From assembly GCA_965203735.1 (NCBI GenBank), contig OZ241909.1, positions 2,480,001-2,544,000 of the forward strand: 64,000 nt of DNA. The letters are read 5' to 3'. Source of the stretch: Bin55 sp965203735 (lineage in GTDB: Bacteria; Pseudomonadota; Gammaproteobacteria; Pseudomonadales; Azotimanducaceae). Made by a program: the position numbers and the translations under genes. Positions within the stretch are counted from its first letter, which is position 1. Every line of letters begins with the position of its first letter. This document shows, one piece after another, positions 1-9,291 of the stretch. The notes under the pieces were generated by a model. It saw only the letters and a program-made list of their open reading frames with translations, was not told the origin of the DNA and did not search any database.

Positions 1-132
1 GCCAACAATGTTCTTGAGGCCCGCCATGATGTCGTGTCCCACATGCCTGGCACGTACCGTATTGCCACGCACGAGACCGAAGGTTCTTACGATTTTCATT
101 CCGGGTATGGAATCACTAGTCACAACTATCAT
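1..132 (-). CDS. YbjQ/UPF0145 family protein, N-terminal 44 residues (runs off the window)
   Basis: The gene starts at an ATG at 132-130 and reads without a stop to base 1, so only the first 44 codons are present. The translation begins MIVVTSDSIPG and continues with LVRGNTVRARH and a DIMAGLKNIVG segment. This is the characteristic N-terminus of the YbjQ/UPF0145 family, small proteins of about 105 residues that assemble into rings and have no settled function. The start lies 1 nt after the stop of the small membrane protein upstream, so the two are probably co-transcribed. The family call is from recognised sequence pattern; the rest of the gene is outside the window. Confidence 0.85.
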   Translation of the reverse strand, partial: MIVVTSDSIPGMKIVRTFGLVRGNTVRARHVGHDIMAGLKNIVG

Positions 133-133
133 G

Positions 134-382
134 TCAAATCTCCACGTCCTTGTACCTATCTGTCTTGGAATCGATTATTCGTTGCCGCAACACAGCAAAG
201 AAGAGCAGTCCAATCCCACCGATACCCAAACCTACAAGGACCTTTGCATACCAAGGGGTCTCGTGATCGCCCATCAAGACAAATAGAACGAAACCGCCCA
301 CAACTGCCACGTAACCGATCCCGAGACATAGTAGGAGACCAAATCCTAGCTTTGTAGTCGCACTCGTTACTCGATCAGGCAT
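134..382 (-). CDS. small two-helix membrane protein (82 aa)
   Basis: This is an 82-residue protein with two clear hydrophobic stretches. One is at about residues 12-36, rich in Gly, Leu and Val. The other is at about 45-64. A short charged tail (RQRIIDSKTDRYKDVEI) follows. It therefore looks like a two-pass inner-membrane protein with both ends on the same side. It is not a family I recognise. Its stop codon is separated by a single base from the start of the YbjQ-like gene, which suggests an operon and perhaps a joint envelope role, but that is inference from position only. A start at the ATG at 382-380 fits the hydrophobic profile. Confidence 0.6.
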   Translation of the reverse strand: MPDRVTSATTKLGFGLLLCLGIGYVAVVGGFVLFVLMGDHETPWYAKVLVGLGIGGIGLLFFAVLRQRIIDSKTDRYKDVEI

Positions 383-534
383 GGTTTTCTAGATTGAATT
401 CCTAAGTCAGTTCGTTTATAGACGATACCAGTGCAAATTGCAACAGAATGGAATTTGGTCTCAAATTAGCAAGTTTTGAAGTTCACGAGCCGCTGAACAA
501 GAATCCAAAGCAGCCTATCCAACAGCCCTAGAAA

Positions 535-1446
535 TCAATCAAAAGCGCTAAAGATTTCCTCGTTCAACTCAGCATAGACCCATGGTTTTTGCTGAATTGA
601 CTGAAGCATGAACTCCTCGACTCCCGCTTCAATGTAGTCGTTCGCTCGATCCTTTACGTAGTCGGGGGATCCAATCATCAGCCAGTCCGCTCCGCGACGC
701 GCTCTCTTTGCATGTTCTTCGTCACGAATAATCCGCATCGGCACATGAGCAGTCATTTTGATTTCCGATGGATCTCGTCCAACCGCTTCGCAGTGTCGTT
801 CCAACACCTTTTTCTTGTGTGCGACTTGCTCAGGACTCACGCCGACCAAATTGCAGATATCCGCATACTTGGCGCAAGTCTTGAGAGTTCTCTGCTCTCC
901 ATTTCCGCCCACCATGATGGGGATTTGTCGACCCTTGTAGCCTCGAGGTGCAAAAGGTGCGTCCTTGAGCGAATAGTACTTTCCTTCGTAGTTCACGATT
1001 CCGTCCGCCGTGAACAGCATCCGAACAAGCTCGCATGCTTCCTCGAGCCTATCGCTTCGTTCTCTAATTGGAGGAAACTCCCAGCTGTACGCGGCATGCT
1101 CACGAACATTCCATCCAGCTCCAATGCAATACTGAGCTCTTCCGAAAGACATTTCGTCCATGGTCGCCACCATCTTGGCCATGAGAGCGGGATTGCGGTA
1201 GGTGTTGCCACAAACAAGAACTCCAAGCTTCAGGCGGCATGTAACCGCAGCCGCACCAGCCATTAGGGTCAATCCCTCAAACGTTGGAAAGGAATCCGAT
1301 TCGGTAACGTTTAGATCGTTATGCCAAGGGGGCACAAAGTGATCGTAAAAGTACGCGCTCTCCCACTTTCCGTACTCCATGGTCATGAGGACGCTCTTGA
1401 TCTCGTCCCATGTGGTTTGTTGGTTGTATAACTGAGATGAAAACAT
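535..1446 (-). CDS. LLM-class flavin-dependent oxidoreductase (luciferase-like)
   Basis: This 303-residue protein belongs to the bacterial luciferase-like (LLM) TIM-barrel family, which uses FMN or F420 to oxidise or mono-oxygenate small molecules. Evidence is the typical core: RLKLGVLVCGNTYRNPALMAKM, the cofactor-region sequence GAGWNVREHAAY followed by an arginine-rich helix, and the IPIMVGGNGEQRTLKTCAKYADICN segment near residue 180. The ATG start at 1446 is set by a strong AAGGAGGG site about 5 nt upstream. It stands downstream of the TonB receptor on the same strand, with a gap of about 210 bases. It is one of five LLM enzymes in the window. Which cofactor and substrate it uses cannot be read from the sequence. 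Confidence 0.88.
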   Translation of the reverse strand: MFSSQLYNQQTTWDEIKSVLMTMEYGKWESAYFYDHFVPPWHNDLNVTESDSFPTFEGLTLMAGAAAVTCRLKLGVLVCGNTYRNPALMAKMVATMDEMSFGRAQYCIGAGWNVREHAAYSWEFPPIRERSDRLEEACELVRMLFTADGIVNYEGKYYSLKDAPFAPRGYKGRQIPIMVGGNGEQRTLKTCAKYADICNLVGVSPEQVAHKKKVLERHCEAVGRDPSEIKMTAHVPMRIIRDEEHAKRARRGADWLMIGSPDYVKDRANDYIEAGVEEFMLQSIQQKPWVYAELNEEIFSAFD

Positions 1447-1656
1447 TTATCCCTCCTTCATCAGAGTTTGAAGTTTACTCAACGAGAGCGTGTGTTGCTC
1501 CGCTGTACGGAATCGATGGTTCGATCCCAAACCATTTCTTTTTGCTCGGTACCCCACCTTCCCAACACTACCCGCTGGAATTGGTTGTCAAATTCGGGTG
1601 GTAGAACAAGACCGATTTCAACGTGACGTTTCTAGTCTAGTTTTATCCTAGATTCT

Positions 1657-4600
1657 TTAGTCCGCCGTTACTCGAACATCGAAATAGTAGTAGCGGCCAT
1701 AGTCCCGATGTGCGTCCGCGAAAAACCCGAAGTACCGGTCGGCAAGCGGGGCTCGTTCTCCAGTCACATTTCGTACTCCTAAGCGAAATCTCGTAGAGTT
1801 GAAGAAGTACTTTGTTGTGAAATCGAACGAGAGATTCCAAGTGTGAAAAGCTGGAATCACATACCGAATTCCCAGAGGGCTACCGTCGTCCAAAGTGAGC
1901 GAATCCTGATAGAACTCACCTAAGCGAGTCCCGGACAACGAAGCAGCGTAAGGAGAAAGCTTCCAACGAACCAAGAGTGTTTCCTTGAACTCTTGATTTC
2001 CGTCTTGACCTATCAAATTGGCGAAGCCAGCAACCGGAATATCTGCAGGCAGAACACCTTGTTCCTTCGCATCGACCAATCGAGCCGATGGACCTCCGGG
2101 CTCTTGATCAAATTCAAGCAACTCTGAACGCAGATACTTTACGTTGAATTCCCCAAACTTGAACTCGAAATTACCATAGAGCGCAATATCAAAACCCTCA
2201 AGAGAACGAGTGTCCAAATTTGCATAGTTGTCTACGATGTTATGAATTGCTCCTGCGGGACAAATGCCTGCTGCCCGATACACTTCGGCTTCGTCTTCGG
2301 CAATCTCATCCAAGCGGTTGACCGCTGGATTTGCTTGTAAGTCTTGGCAGTTATTTCCCCCATGCTCAAGTCTTAGCAGCAAGTCATAGACAGTGTGATT
2401 TTCTTCTCCAAGTAAGCCGATAGTGTCTTCCTTGACAATAGACCAGTAATCTAGTGTCACTGTGAGCCAATCGATTGGATCGACAGCCATTCCGACCGTC
2501 CAATTCACGCTCTGCTCGGATACGAGGTCTTTACTTCCTTGTGCTACCCGTTGGGTGGAATTGACGCAATCCAAGATATCCTGGTCCGGATCTCCTCCAT
2601 TTTCTGCAGCATACGTGCATGCCCAGTCCGTGCGCGTGTTTTGCCGAGCCACGATTTCTTCGTTGACCGTTACAAGGTTGGGAGCGCGAAACGCTTGCGA
2701 CCATGCCGCTCTGAGTTGAACTTCATCCATGGGACGCCAACCAAGTGCAACACGACCGACAATGGTGTCGTCGACATCGGAAAAGTTTTCGTAGCGCAAA
2801 GCGACCAACGAATCAATCCTGTTAGCAATTGGAATCTGGAGTTCACCGAACAACGAAAAAACTGTGCGGTCACCGCTACTGTCCGGAGTTGGGCTCGAAT
2901 TAACAACGTCGGAGACAAACGGGTAAGTATCTCCTTGGAAGTCAGTGAAAACTATCGTGCCATCGAGTCTGGGATCTCGATCGTCGTCGAAGGATTCGTT
3001 GCGGATTTCAGTTCCGACCAGCGCTCCAACCGGACCTGCCGGAAGTTGGTAGACATCTGGGCTGGATATCTTGAAGTCAATAAGAAAGAGTTCCATTTGG
3101 TTGTCACGAGTGACATCGACCAAAGCCCGTTCGATGTTGCTGTTCTTTCCACCGCTAAAAGGGTTATAGGCAGCTGGGGTCGGATCGAAAAGTGCTTCCG
3201 TGATGAGGTTGTTGGACACCCGATTACGAGTGAGGTCTTCCCGTGTCGCCACGGAATACACAACTGCTGTCTCCCAATCCCAGTCGTACTTAGTGCCTGC
3301 AAGACCGCCCAATAACCTAAACACACTTCCATCGTTCTCAATAATTCTTGGGTGTTCCGCATAGCGATAGTTGTCGATCCAGAGTTCTAGACCCTCACAA
3401 GGAACGTCGGGAATCATGCTATCCGGCAAACGATTGGGTGAGCCACATGGACCGAAGGGGTTGTAGTAGTTCTCGGGACCGACTCGTAGCTTCACAGACG
3501 AAAAAGCATATGAGGGATGTCTTGACATCACTGATTGGGACGAATAGTAGAGAAACTCGGAAAAACCGTCGACGCCGTTCTCGAATGTGTGATTGGCGAA
3601 GACAAACATGCCAAATCGATCCAGTTGCGACGACAGATCCCTAAATTCATTGAGGTTGTAGCGGTAGACTCCCTGGCCGTCTCTGGCACCACACGTTGTC
3701 TCATTCAACTGCCACTGACATCTATCGTCACCCAATGGATAGGTCTCAAACTCGCCGGCTCCATCTGTGATACCGCTCAATCCAAATCGTCTAACACTTC
3801 GAACAATATCGAACTGCCCGAAAAGCGAGTGTGCGCTGAGATTTCGAAAGTCAGTCTCATCTCGCCACAGGGAGTCCTCCGGCAAGAATGGTCTTAAGTC
3901 ACCGTCCGCCCATTTCGGATCTTCGGAAGAGTGAATGTTGTCTCGAGTGAGAAAGTCGAACATCACTCCTATGTGGGTGGCTCCATCGTTGAAATAGTCT
4001 CCCCACTCACCGTTGAACTCGTAGGTCTGGCGACCGACCAAGTCATAGGTGTAGGTTCTCAGTCGACCCGTGAATCCTTCAATGTCCTTTTCAAGTACGG
4101 TATTGACGACTCCAGCAACAGCATCGGCTCCATATACTGAGGCCGCTCCGTCTCTAAGCACTTCTACGCGATCTACTCCATAGAGCGGAATCGTGTTGGA
4201 ATTTACTGTATTTACTGGCACGAAGCTTCCTCCAACCTCTTCGGTTTGGTAGCTTGCAGCGTTCACCATGCGACGGCCATTGAGGAGAACTAACGTGTTT
4301 CCAGTACCGAGGTTTCGAAGATTGAAAGCACCGACATCTCCTCGAGCGGAATTTACACCGCCACTGATGTTCTCTTCTTCATTGAAAAAGTTCTGGCCTT
4401 GCTCGGGGAGCATTTCTAGAAGTTCGTCTCCTGAAGAGATCCCCAAGACATCGATGTCTTCGCTCTCGAAAACGGAAACCGGAAGTATTCCAGTGACATC
4501 GGCACCTCTCAACTGGCTACCAACGACCACCATTTCCTCGATGTTTTCCTCTTCTTCTGCCTCTGCCTCTTCTTCAGAAGGCGTCTGTTGGCCATTAACT

Positions 4601-4680
4601 GTTAACGAGACTGACACAAGCCCAAAGGCCGCGACCGTTGCCAAGACTCTTGACAAATAGTGATTTCGAGGGAGATTCAA
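1657..4680 (-). CDS. TonB-dependent outer-membrane receptor
   Basis: This 1007-residue protein has a signal peptide (about residues 1-30, ending near VNGQ) and an acidic linker of Glu and Ala. A TonB-box/plug entry follows (IEEMVVVGSQLRG), then the plug domain with NLRNLGTGNTLVLLNGRRMV and YGVDRVEVLRDGAASVYGADAVAGVVN. The rest is a long 22-strand-type barrel with the family landmark LRAAWSQAFRAPNL. These receptors import large or scarce substrates across the outer membrane using TonB energy. The start is a TTG at 4680 preceded by GGAG about 8 nt upstream; no better ATG exists before the signal peptide. It lies between the exported peptidase-lyase fusion and an LLM gene on the same strand, so its ligand may be a peptide or amino-acid conjugate, which is inference. 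Confidence 0.93.
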   Translation of the reverse strand: MNLPRNHYLSRVLATVAAFGLVSVSLTVNGQQTPSEEEAEAEEEENIEEMVVVGSQLRGADVTGILPVSVFESEDIDVLGISSGDELLEMLPEQGQNFFNEEENISGGVNSARGDVGAFNLRNLGTGNTLVLLNGRRMVNAASYQTEEVGGSFVPVNTVNSNTIPLYGVDRVEVLRDGAASVYGADAVAGVVNTVLEKDIEGFTGRLRTYTYDLVGRQTYEFNGEWGDYFNDGATHIGVMFDFLTRDNIHSSEDPKWADGDLRPFLPEDSLWRDETDFRNLSAHSLFGQFDIVRSVRRFGLSGITDGAGEFETYPLGDDRCQWQLNETTCGARDGQGVYRYNLNEFRDLSSQLDRFGMFVFANHTFENGVDGFSEFLYYSSQSVMSRHPSYAFSSVKLRVGPENYYNPFGPCGSPNRLPDSMIPDVPCEGLELWIDNYRYAEHPRIIENDGSVFRLLGGLAGTKYDWDWETAVVYSVATREDLTRNRVSNNLITEALFDPTPAAYNPFSGGKNSNIERALVDVTRDNQMELFLIDFKISSPDVYQLPAGPVGALVGTEIRNESFDDDRDPRLDGTIVFTDFQGDTYPFVSDVVNSSPTPDSSGDRTVFSLFGELQIPIANRIDSLVALRYENFSDVDDTIVGRVALGWRPMDEVQLRAAWSQAFRAPNLVTVNEEIVARQNTRTDWACTYAAENGGDPDQDILDCVNSTQRVAQGSKDLVSEQSVNWTVGMAVDPIDWLTVTLDYWSIVKEDTIGLLGEENHTVYDLLLRLEHGGNNCQDLQANPAVNRLDEIAEDEAEVYRAAGICPAGAIHNIVDNYANLDTRSLEGFDIALYGNFEFKFGEFNVKYLRSELLEFDQEPGGPSARLVDAKEQGVLPADIPVAGFANLIGQDGNQEFKETLLVRWKLSPYAASLSGTRLGEFYQDSLTLDDGSPLGIRYVIPAFHTWNLSFDFTTKYFFNSTRFRLGVRNVTGERAPLADRYFGFFADAHRDYGRYYYFDVRVTAD

Positions 4681-4774
4681 CTCTTTAGCTCCGTAGCATG
4701 GGGAAATGCAATAGTGATCCTGTAGTGCGGGACGGCTGTAGCCTATTTCGATTTACGTTCTCGAGCCCTCCAAC

Positions 4775-7465
4775 TCATGGGTGGTCCGAGCAGAGCTCGT
4801 AGAAATCGTCCTGCAGGGAAACATCTGCACTAATTATTGCAGACTGACGAATCTTGTACCACCAAAGGTCGTCGGCAAGGCTTCTATAGCCTTCCTCCAC
4901 CATACGTTTCGTTTCTTTCAATTGAGGACCACCGAGACCTTTTCGACTAAACACCATTGTGGAAGCGTCCAGTGCGCTTCGAAGACTCTCGCCCTCAATG
5001 GGAATATCTTGATCGAACATTGACTGATAAATCTCTCCAATCTCTTCGTCAGTCAGTGATGGTAGTTGACGATCGCTCGATCGAGCGCGCTCTACTAGTG
5101 CAGCTGCAAAGTCCTGCGCCTCGCGAAACGACAAATCAGAGTTTTGGACAAGTAGCTCCGCCACTTGCGCTGATGTTGCGAAACTCCCTTTGATAGCAGA
5201 CTTTGCACGTTCTGGATCAACGACCAAGCTTTCTAGCAATCCAAGAAGTCGATCAAACATCAGATCGGTTGCATCCGCAAGTCTTGAAATGTTGGAGGCC
5301 ATTCGGTAGTCGTGCATCCCTGCGTCGACATTGTGACTGTTCATAGTTAATTGGTACGTCAACGCGAGAACTTGGTTGGCGGCGGTTCGCAAGCGATCCA
5401 AGTCTCTTGGATTTCGCTTTTGAGGCATTGAACTGCTTGAGCTAACGCTTGTGTCACCAAGATAAATCCATGGTTTCGGGTCTCGTTGTTGACTGTGGAT
5501 ATTCGCCACCAATTGGTTGATGGCGAGAGCTGCATCGCCAAGAATGCTTGCATACTCGTTCTTGTAGTCCAAGGTATCTACGAAATTCGCATCAAAACTG
5601 TTCTCCACCGGTTCATTGAAACCGAGGAGTTCAGCCAAACGCTCTCGATCAAGGAAAACTCCACTTGTGGTACCTGGACCGACACCGTAAGGACTTCTGT
5701 TGAGGCGGTCAAATCCTTCGCGCAGTCGACCCGATGTACGTCCAAGAGAAGCAGCATAGGCGAGTAGTTGGTGTCCGAACGTCGTGGGTTGAGAGGGAAC
5801 ACCGTGCGTATATGCAGGCACAACCGTCTGGAGATGAGACTCGGCTAGACCGAGCAATTCTTTTCGATTCCGGTTTACTCGCATATGAGTACTCATCCAT
5901 CGGTCACGAGCCAGCATGCGTCGAACTGTTCCATGTAGATCTTGCCGCGACCGACCGATGTGAATGTTGGAAATTTCCGGCCCCGCAGCCCGAATGAGTC
6001 TCTGCTCTAGTCTTAAGTAGTCAGAGACTCTGAGAGACTCGTCTTTGTCAGCGTTGGCTAGGTCCTCAAGGAGGGCATGTGCAAATGACCCCCCTGACTT
6101 GGCCCGAATTAAGTTGCTCTCTACAGACGACACCAAAGTCGCCTTGTTAGCTTCAATCAGGAAGCAATAAAAATCCATGCACGGTATATCGCGGGAAAAC
6201 GTGTAGCCGCAACTAGACTGCTGATGATCTCTTGATTCGCTTGAGTCCAGCTGTACAAACGTGTCGACAAGGGCCTGAGCGAATGCGCCCATTCGACTTG
6301 GAAGTACGTCTCTATCCGTGTTGTCGCCAGTTTCAAATGTAATGGAGGGCACTCCATATGCAGAGTAGAAGTAGTTCTTCGAAGTTCCATTTTCACTAGT
6401 AGGTCGAGGTGCGATTTCATAACCAGCGGCAGTTCGTTCGACCTGAGTAACGTGATTCTGCGATACCACATTCTCGATCCACATCTCGGTGAAATTCGCC
6501 GGATCAGTCGGATCTTCTGATTCTTGAATGAACAAAACATCCCGATTGGTCGAATGAAAGTCCAACACTAGCTTCAAACGTGATTGAGCATTCGCCGAGT
6601 CCAGTTTTCTCTGGACCGCAGATGTTTCCGGTTGGCTAAAGATCCCCCAGTCTCGGTTCAGATCAGTGGATCCCAGGTTGTGTCTCCAGTGACCCAATAC
6701 AACTCCATCCGGGTTGAGCAATGGCACGATCAGAAAGTTGTAGCGTTGAAAGAAACGGCACTCTGGAGAGAGACCCTGCAAACAAGCTTCGACTCGAATA
6801 GATGCCAATGCACGCACGAATTCTCGCATGGCGATCGCTCCAGGTACTTCCGGAGGATGCGCTCGACCAAGGAGCAAGATGGTATTTCGAGCTTGGGGAT
6901 TTGTCTCCAATACATCGATGGGACGTCGAGCAATTGAATAGCCTATAGTCTCGGTTTCTGCCTGATGCCACTCTCTCTTGAGTTCCTCATTCCACTGACG
7001 ATACCACTCCAAATCGAGATTTTCCTGAGCCGAAACATAGAACGAATCGGAGTCAATAGTGAGTGAAAAATGAGCCGATCCGTCGCTATCAACACCAATG
7101 TTGTCAATCGAAATCGGAGTCCAATTAACTCCGTCACGGCTGAGTTTTGGCAAGTACCTGTGCTTATAGCCAGGCGGATAATTCAGTGAGACGACAAGTT
7201 CTAACGGTGTGTTGTTCTTTAGGCGTTCGATCTTGAATGCATACCAGGGACTCGGATTGATCGGAGGTTTATCCTCAGGAGCTACTTCGCCGATCAGGAT
7301 TTTGTCGGTGGCTTTGCACGAGCTCAAGCTTCCGCCTTGAAAGCCAATCGAGACTTCGAAAAGACTCGATTCACAAAGAACGGAAGTTCTATCTGCTGCG
7401 GTTGCTACAACGCATGCCACAGCCAAGACAAACAGAAATGCAAAACGACAGCAGTTCCGTTTCAT
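4775..7465 (-). CDS. exported fusion: M14 zinc carboxypeptidase + argininosuccinate-lyase-like domain
   Basis: This 896-residue protein starts with a signal peptide (residues 1-24, ending ATAA). Residues 26-150 resemble the beta-rich N-terminal domain of CCP-type (cytosolic carboxypeptidase) M14 peptidases (PWYAFKI; LSRDGVNW). Residues 160-410 carry the M14 zinc and catalytic set: HPPE with H203 and E206, N270-R271, H304 in LDFHSTN, and E378 in SITFETGD. From about 425 to 885 the sequence switches to the fumarase/aspartase superfamily, closest to argininosuccinate lyase: HIGRSRQD at 502-509, TH at 553-554 with FGHQLLAY after it, and the mobile catalytic loop SSSSSMPQKRNP at 675-686. Both active sites look intact. 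I know of no such exported fusion. Proposed role, as inference: stepwise periplasmic breakdown of a peptide or N-succinyl/arginine conjugate. Confidence 0.85.
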   Translation of the reverse strand: MKRNCCRFAFLFVLAVACVVATAADRTSVLCESSLFEVSIGFQGGSLSSCKATDKILIGEVAPEDKPPINPSPWYAFKIERLKNNTPLELVVSLNYPPGYKHRYLPKLSRDGVNWTPISIDNIGVDSDGSAHFSLTIDSDSFYVSAQENLDLEWYRQWNEELKREWHQAETETIGYSIARRPIDVLETNPQARNTILLLGRAHPPEVPGAIAMREFVRALASIRVEACLQGLSPECRFFQRYNFLIVPLLNPDGVVLGHWRHNLGSTDLNRDWGIFSQPETSAVQRKLDSANAQSRLKLVLDFHSTNRDVLFIQESEDPTDPANFTEMWIENVVSQNHVTQVERTAAGYEIAPRPTSENGTSKNYFYSAYGVPSITFETGDNTDRDVLPSRMGAFAQALVDTFVQLDSSESRDHQQSSCGYTFSRDIPCMDFYCFLIEANKATLVSSVESNLIRAKSGGSFAHALLEDLANADKDESLRVSDYLRLEQRLIRAAGPEISNIHIGRSRQDLHGTVRRMLARDRWMSTHMRVNRNRKELLGLAESHLQTVVPAYTHGVPSQPTTFGHQLLAYAASLGRTSGRLREGFDRLNRSPYGVGPGTTSGVFLDRERLAELLGFNEPVENSFDANFVDTLDYKNEYASILGDAALAINQLVANIHSQQRDPKPWIYLGDTSVSSSSSMPQKRNPRDLDRLRTAANQVLALTYQLTMNSHNVDAGMHDYRMASNISRLADATDLMFDRLLGLLESLVVDPERAKSAIKGSFATSAQVAELLVQNSDLSFREAQDFAAALVERARSSDRQLPSLTDEEIGEIYQSMFDQDIPIEGESLRSALDASTMVFSRKGLGGPQLKETKRMVEEGYRSLADDLWWYKIRQSAIISADVSLQDDFYELCSDHP

Positions 7466-7518
7466 TAAGTTAGCTCGGCGAATCAGAGAGACGACTCTCA
7501 GAGTAATCCGAAGAGGAA

Positions 7519-9126
7519 CTAACCGCTTGCAATACGGTTGTCTTCAAGAATCATGTTAGCCCCCTTCTGACCAATCATAATGGCAGGTGCGTTTGTGTTT
7601 CCCGAGACCAAAGTCGGCATGATTGATGCGTCCACAACACGCAAGCCGTGAGTACCTCGAACCCTGAGCCGTTCATCGACAACCGCATCTTCGTCAATAC
7701 CCATCTTACATGTGCCCACTGGATGAAAGACAGTTGCACCGGTCCTTCTGCACCACTCGAGTATCTCCTCGTCGGAACTGACGTTTGGCCCCGGAAATAT
7801 CTCGTGGTCGACATAGTTGGATAGTGGTTCGGCAGACCCTACTTGTCGCGCAATTTTCATCCCACCAATCAAGGCATCACGGTCGGTTGTCTCGCTAAGA
7901 AAGTTTGGACGAATGGCTGGTGGTTCATTTGGATCTCGACTCTTGATATGAACACTTCCGGTACTCTCCGGTCGCAATTGACACACAGAAATGGTCATTC
8001 CAGGTTCTTGTTCCAAGGCTCCCCTTTTCCCTCGAGCGTAGCTCGCGTGAGCCATATGAAACTGTACGTCCGGATTCTCAATGTCAGATCGAGTCTTGAC
8101 AAATGCGTGAGCTATGCCGGCGGTGTAAGTCAGCGCACCTCGGCGCAACAACCCCCATTTGATGGACTCCAGCACAAGTCTCCAGCCACGTGTTTGTTCA
8201 TTCAAGGAGTCAGTTCCTTTCAGTCTCCAAGCAACTGAGCTTGAATAGTGGTCTCGCAAGTTTTCCCCGACTCCACGCAATTCACGAACTACCGGAATTC
8301 CGAGTTCCTCAAGGACTTCGCGACTTCCAATACCCGAAAGTTCCAGGATTTGTGGACTCTGAATTGCACCAGCACAGAGTACGATCTCACGACGACATGT
8401 GGCTTCTCGCTCTTCTCCATTTCGCACTCTATACCGTACCGCGACCGCCCTGTCCTTTTTCACTTCGACGGAACTCACCATGGCTCGAGTCGTAATTGTC
8501 AAGTTGCTTCGCTGCCGAATGGGATCGATGAAAGCACGTGTTGCACTATGTCTACGACCGTTTTTCTGAGTGACTTGGTAAATTCCAAATCCTTCCTGCG
8601 ACTCGGCGTTGTAGTCCTCAGGCGTTGCATAGCCGAGGTTTTTGCCGGCGTCCACATACGCCTCGAGCACGGGATGCGTTTCAGCCATATTCGCCACATT
8701 GAGTTCACCCGAATCGCCCCGGTGTTCATCTCCTCCTCGTTCAAATGACTCACAGGCCTTAAAGTCGGGCAACACCTCGTCGTAGGACCAGCCTCGATTG
8801 CCCAGCTGAGACCAAAGATCGTAATCTGCTGCCTGCCCTCGAACATAAAGCATGCCATTGATCGAACTCGAACCGCCCATGACTTTCCCGCGAGGAATGG
8901 GAATTTCTCTATCTTTAGTTCCCTCTTCCGGTTCAGTCTTGAAGCACCAATTCAGGCTCGGCCGTTCGATCATCTTCCAAAATCCTACGGGAATGTGAAT
9001 GAGGAAGTTTGAGTCGCGTCCGCCCGCTTCTAACAAGAGCACTGAGTTCGATTTGTCTGCACTCAGTCGGTTTGCAACGACGCAACCCGCCGACCCTGCC
9101 CCAATGACGATATAGTCGTACTTCAT
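7519..9126 (-). CDS. GMC-family FAD-dependent oxidoreductase (choline/alcohol dehydrogenase type)
   Basis: This 535-residue enzyme oxidises an alcohol with FAD. The N-terminal dinucleotide fold reads YDYIVIGAGSAGCVVANRLS. The GMC signature GKVMGGSSSINGMLYVRG lies near residue 80, and ELSGIGSREVL near 260 is the second signature. Near the C-terminus are FHPVGTCKMG and GNTNAPAIMIGQKGANMI, which hold the catalytic His and Asn. I chose the ATG at 9126 because AGGAGC lies about 8 nt before it and the FAD motif follows at once; the frame stays open for 25 more codons upstream without support. It precedes the M14-lyase gene on the same strand by 53 bases, so the two may be co-transcribed. The substrate is unknown. 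Confidence 0.9.
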   Translation of the reverse strand: MKYDYIVIGAGSAGCVVANRLSADKSNSVLLLEAGGRDSNFLIHIPVGFWKMIERPSLNWCFKTEPEEGTKDREIPIPRGKVMGGSSSINGMLYVRGQAADYDLWSQLGNRGWSYDEVLPDFKACESFERGGDEHRGDSGELNVANMAETHPVLEAYVDAGKNLGYATPEDYNAESQEGFGIYQVTQKNGRRHSATRAFIDPIRQRSNLTITTRAMVSSVEVKKDRAVAVRYRVRNGEEREATCRREIVLCAGAIQSPQILELSGIGSREVLEELGIPVVRELRGVGENLRDHYSSSVAWRLKGTDSLNEQTRGWRLVLESIKWGLLRRGALTYTAGIAHAFVKTRSDIENPDVQFHMAHASYARGKRGALEQEPGMTISVCQLRPESTGSVHIKSRDPNEPPAIRPNFLSETTDRDALIGGMKIARQVGSAEPLSNYVDHEIFPGPNVSSDEEILEWCRRTGATVFHPVGTCKMGIDEDAVVDERLRVRGTHGLRVVDASIMPTLVSGNTNAPAIMIGQKGANMILEDNRIASG

Positions 9127-9291
9127 GTGGAATGCTCCTGGCTGTAGATTCGCATCGCCGAACCAATTTCCCTCGAATTGTACGAATCGATTCAGGACCA
9201 CTCAGCTGATTTCTTACCCCAAAATTTCAGCTTCGGTAGCTTCCAAATTTGCTCGTTAGCTAACATTAGCGCGAAGTTTTCGGAGGCATAT

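Noticed and set aside
2539..3315. A 258-codon plus-strand frame inside the TonB receptor gene.
   Set aside because: It is antisense to a strongly conserved receptor, has no binding site and no recognisable domain.
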